A stretch of DNA of 64,000 bases from Terribium retamae (GTDB lineage Bacteria; Pseudomonadota; Alphaproteobacteria; Rhizobiales; Rhizobiaceae): NCBI RefSeq assembly GCF_022347545.1, contig NZ_JAKREW010000004.1, positions 1-64,000 on the forward strand. Reading direction: 5' to 3'. The notes beneath the pieces are model-generated. The model ran no database searches and had not been told where the DNA came from. It saw only the letters and a program-made list of their open reading frames with translations. Below are positions 61,903 to 64,000 of the stretch, piece after piece. Each line of letters opens with the position of its first letter. Position 1 is the stretch's first letter. The position numbers and the translations under genes were made by a program.

Positions 61903-62619
61903 ATGAATTCGCCCAATTACCGTCAACACGCCGGCTTCGGCCAGCCCAGCGCCGTCCTCTTCGACGAGGGCCTGCGCCAGCACATGCTGCGCGTCTACAA
62001 TTACATGGCGCTCGGGCTTGTCCTGACAGGCGTCGTCGCCTTCACCGTGAGCTCCGTTCCCGCGCTCTATGTACCGATCTTCTCCAGCCCGCTGAAATGG
62101 GTGGTGATGCTCGCGCCGCTCGCCTTCGTGCTGCTCTTCTCGTTCCGCATCCAGACCATGTCCGCCGCAGGCGCACAAGCCATGTTCTGGGCCTTCTGCG
62201 CGGTCATGGGTCTGTCGCTCGCTTCGGTTTTCCTTGTCTTCACCGGCACATCGATCGCGCGCACATTCTTCATCGCCGCCACGATGTTTGGCGCGATGAG
62301 CCTCTACGGCTACACGACGAAGACCGACATGACGAAGTTCTCGTCTTTCCTGATCATGGGATTGATCGGCGTCGTCATCGCCAGCATCGTCAACATCTTC
62401 CTCGGCTCGTCCGCCCTGCAGTTCGCGATCTCGGTTATCGGCATCCTTGTTTTCCTCGGCCTGACAGCTTGGGACACGCAGAATATCAAGGAGCAGTACG
62501 CCGAGCACTTCGACAGCGAGTCCCGGCAGAAGATGGCCGTCTGGGGCGCGTTCTCGCTCTACCTGAACTTCGTCAACATCTTCCAGCTGCTGCTGAACTT
62601 CACGGGCGAGCGCGAGTAA
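61903..62619 (+). CDS. Bax inhibitor-1/YccA family membrane protein
   Basis: A 238-residue protein with seven membrane spans and the UPF0005 pattern (LRQHMLRVYNYMALGLVLTGVVAF, then SLYGYTTKTDMTKFSSFLIMGL, then GLTAWDTQNIKEQYAEH). Family members are linked to calcium leak and membrane stress. An AAGGAG ribosome site precedes the start. It lies 21 bp after the anti-sigma gene and may be in its regulon. Confidence 0.92.
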   Translation: MNSPNYRQHAGFGQPSAVLFDEGLRQHMLRVYNYMALGLVLTGVVAFTVSSVPALYVPIFSSPLKWVVMLAPLAFVLLFSFRIQTMSAAGAQAMFWAFCAVMGLSLASVFLVFTGTSIARTFFIAATMFGAMSLYGYTTKTDMTKFSSFLIMGLIGVVIASIVNIFLGSSALQFAISVIGILVFLGLTAWDTQNIKEQYAEHFDSESRQKMAVWGAFSLYLNFVNIFQLLLNFTGERE

Positions 62620-62656
62620 GCGCACGCGGTAAACCGTATAGTTCGAGGAGACCAGT

Positions 62657-63220
62657 ATGGATCGCAATGACAGCCAGGCAATCGAACAGCTGTTCGGCAA
62701 GCTCACCCTTGTCGAACAGCAGTCGCCGCCGCGAGACAGCGAAGCCGAAGCCTTCATCCGCGACAAGATCGCCTCCCAACCCGGCGCTCCGTATTATATG
62801 GCGCAAACCATCATCGTGCAGGAACAGGCCTTGCAGTCCGCACAGGCGCATATCCAGCAGCTTGAAGCCGATGCCTCTCGCTCGGGTGGGGGGCTGTTCG
62901 GCGGATTGTTCGGCGGCAGCCGGCAAACGCGTCGTGCATCTCCCTCGCAGATCGGCGGGACATACGGCTCGGGGGTTGGGCAGCAGCAGCCCTACCAACA
63001 GGGCGGCTTCGGCCAGCAACGTGCGGGCGGCGGCTTCCTCGCCGGCGCGGCACAAACTGCGATGGGTGTCGCCGGCGGCATGCTGCTCGCAAACGCTGTC
63101 GGCAGCATGTTTGGTGCCAACGAAGCCCAGGCAGCCGAGCAACCGGAACAGCCGGCGAAGGAACCTGCCGCCGAGGATGCCGGGTTTGACGACGGCGGCA
63201 TGGAAGACATGGAGTTTTAG
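62657..63220 (+). CDS. DUF2076 domain protein
   Basis: A 187-residue protein matching DUF2076 (MDRNDSQAIEQLFGKLTLVEQQ, then PYYMAQTIIVQEQALQSAQAHIQQLE). A Gly/Gln-rich middle, a hydrophobic Gly/Ala segment (AQTAMGVAGGMLLANAVGSMFG) and an acidic C-terminus follow. Proteins of this type are often called periplasmic ligand-binding sensor proteins, without solid evidence. The ATG has GAGGAG upstream. Confidence 0.85.
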   Translation: MDRNDSQAIEQLFGKLTLVEQQSPPRDSEAEAFIRDKIASQPGAPYYMAQTIIVQEQALQSAQAHIQQLEADASRSGGGLFGGLFGGSRQTRRASPSQIGGTYGSGVGQQQPYQQGGFGQQRAGGGFLAGAAQTAMGVAGGMLLANAVGSMFGANEAQAAEQPEQPAKEPAAEDAGFDDGGMEDMEF

Positions 63221-63282
63221 TCAACCCCTATGCCGAAGACGGCGAGAAGTCGTCTCCTGTTGGCCGCTTTCCGCGGTAAGGA

Positions 63283-63312
63283 GCAGCCTGCGCAATGACA
63301 TGCGCAGGCTGC
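63283..63312 (+). terminator. Terminator after DUF2076 gene
   Basis: A perfect 12-bp stem, GCAGCCTGCGCA / TGCGCAGGCTGC, with a 6-nt loop, followed by CGATCTTT. It lies between convergent genes, 62 bp after the DUF2076 stop. Confidence 0.7.
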
Positions 63313-63376
63313 CGATCTTTAGAACCAACCGCTGCGATTTTCCCGGCAGGCCTTACCCAGAAAAGCGCCGCACCGC

Positions 63377-64000
63377 CTAGAGCCAGCCACCAGCAAACCC
63401 AGCCTTCCGCAGACCCGTCGCTATGAAGGAGCAATTTCGCATCAGACGCCAGATCAGCCCGGAACGATGGTTCTCGAACATGATCACGACCGGCCCCTGG
63501 TTGATCCCGACATGATCATCAGAAATCCAACCCTGTCCTTGCTCTGTTTTAAGAGTCGGATTGAAGCTTGCGGTGAAGCCATAGGGGTTGTCGCCGGCAA
63601 GATCGAGTGCCTGGAAATGATGGATGACCGGCATGACGATCTCGGGCGCGAAGGGGAGCGATGAGAGGGCTGCACAGGGCGAGAGTGTGCCGTCGTCAGG
63701 ACCGAAGGGCACCCCACGGGCCATATAGCCATGGAAATACCGCTCGCTGCCACGGATGTTCTCCCGCCGCTTTCCCGGCCCGTCACTCGCCGTCACACCC
63801 CAGCAATTCTCGTGATAGCCCTCGAAACCTCGAGGGTTGCGGATTGCATATTCGCGCTGGACATAGGCCGCGCGCCGGCTGTTTTCGAAATAGTCCAGCC
63901 CCTTGTCGCGCATGAAGACATCGCGGATACCACGAAAGTCGATCCACAGATGCGACATCTGGTGAATGAACAGCGGGCCTGCATACACAAATGCCTGGTC
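63377..64000 (-). CDS. Glycoamylase-like family protein, 3' part only
   Basis: The C-terminal ~207 residues of a glycoamylase-family (COG5368/PF10091-type) protein. Landmarks are LFIHQMSHLWIDFRGIRD, DYFENSRRAAYVQREYAI, NCWGVTASDGPG and the C-terminal AGDNPYGFTASFNPT. The frame is open through the window edge on the minus strand, so the start lies beyond 64000. Family members act on beta-1,2-glucans, and the domain also occurs in cyclic beta-1,2-glucan synthases. Which type this is cannot be decided from the fragment. Confidence 0.85.
   Translation of the reverse strand, partial: DQAFVYAGPLFIHQMSHLWIDFRGIRDVFMRDKGLDYFENSRRAAYVQREYAIRNPRGFEGYHENCWGVTASDGPGKRRENIRGSERYFHGYMARGVPFGPDDGTLSPCAALSSLPFAPEIVMPVIHHFQALDLAGDNPYGFTASFNPTLKTEQGQGWISDDHVGINQGPVVIMFENHRSGLIWRLMRNCSFIATGLRKAGFAGGWL

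Overview
The window is a high-GC alphaproteobacterial chromosome segment. Its 33 kb flagellar cluster has the Rhizobiales signature: VisN/VisR/Rem control, MotC/MotD/MotE motor accessories, FlaF/FlbT instead of FliS, short flagellins, and no FliA, FliD or FliO. Gene content and protein style fit the Phyllobacteriaceae (Mesorhizobium/Aminobacter-like). That placement is inference from recall; no search was run. The first ~112 bases are almost pure C and look like an assembly or read artefact at a contig end.

Layout. (1) 200-2034: ThuA-like protein and Gfo/Idh/MocA oxidoreductase, translationally coupled. (2) 2092-4294: glutaryl-CoA dehydrogenase divergent from a LysR regulator. (3) 4316-15710: a probable polyamine or amide catabolic island. 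It holds two NylB-like serine hydrolases, two tandem PotD/PotF-type binding proteins, PotC-, PotB- and PotA-type transporter parts and a YtcJ-like amidohydrolase, all on the minus strand. Divergent from these are a TetR regulator and an acetylpolyamine amidohydrolase. (4) 16182-58060: the flagellar cluster. visN-visR is followed by the minus-strand operon motA-fliM-fliN-fliG-flhB-orf. The plus-strand units are DUF1217-flgF-fliI-orf; flgBC-fliE-flgG-flgA-flgI-motE-flgH-fliL-fliP; two flagellins; fliF-fliH-motB-motC-motD-lytic transglycosylase; rem; flgE-flgK-flgL-flaF-flbT-flgD-fliQ; and flhA-fliR-orf-flgJ-flgN-orf. An MFS exporter and a ClC channel sit between fliQ and flhA. (5) 58162-64000: GGDEF cyclase, IalB-like protein, an autotransporter remnant, an ECF sigma/anti-sigma pair, a Bax-inhibitor-1 protein, a DUF2076 protein and the 3' part of a glycoamylase-family gene running off the edge.

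Regulation. The most notable observation is a shared promoter-like motif, YC(G/A)C(G/A)CAAG-N9-YTA, at exactly the same spacing upstream of six flagellar operons (motA, DUF1217/flgF, flgB, fliF, flgE, flhA). Its CAAG has an 11-bp-upstream partner in several copies, and the YTA falls in a CTATTT-like -10 element. This suits an OmpR/PhoB-type activator, and the cluster encodes one: Rem. The flagellin genes lack this motif and instead carry CtrA-like TTAA-N7-TTAAC boxes. Palindromes containing TTGTAC precede both visN and rem. Four relatives of a palindromic intergenic repeat are scattered through the window, one of them with 14-bp perfect terminal inverted repeats.
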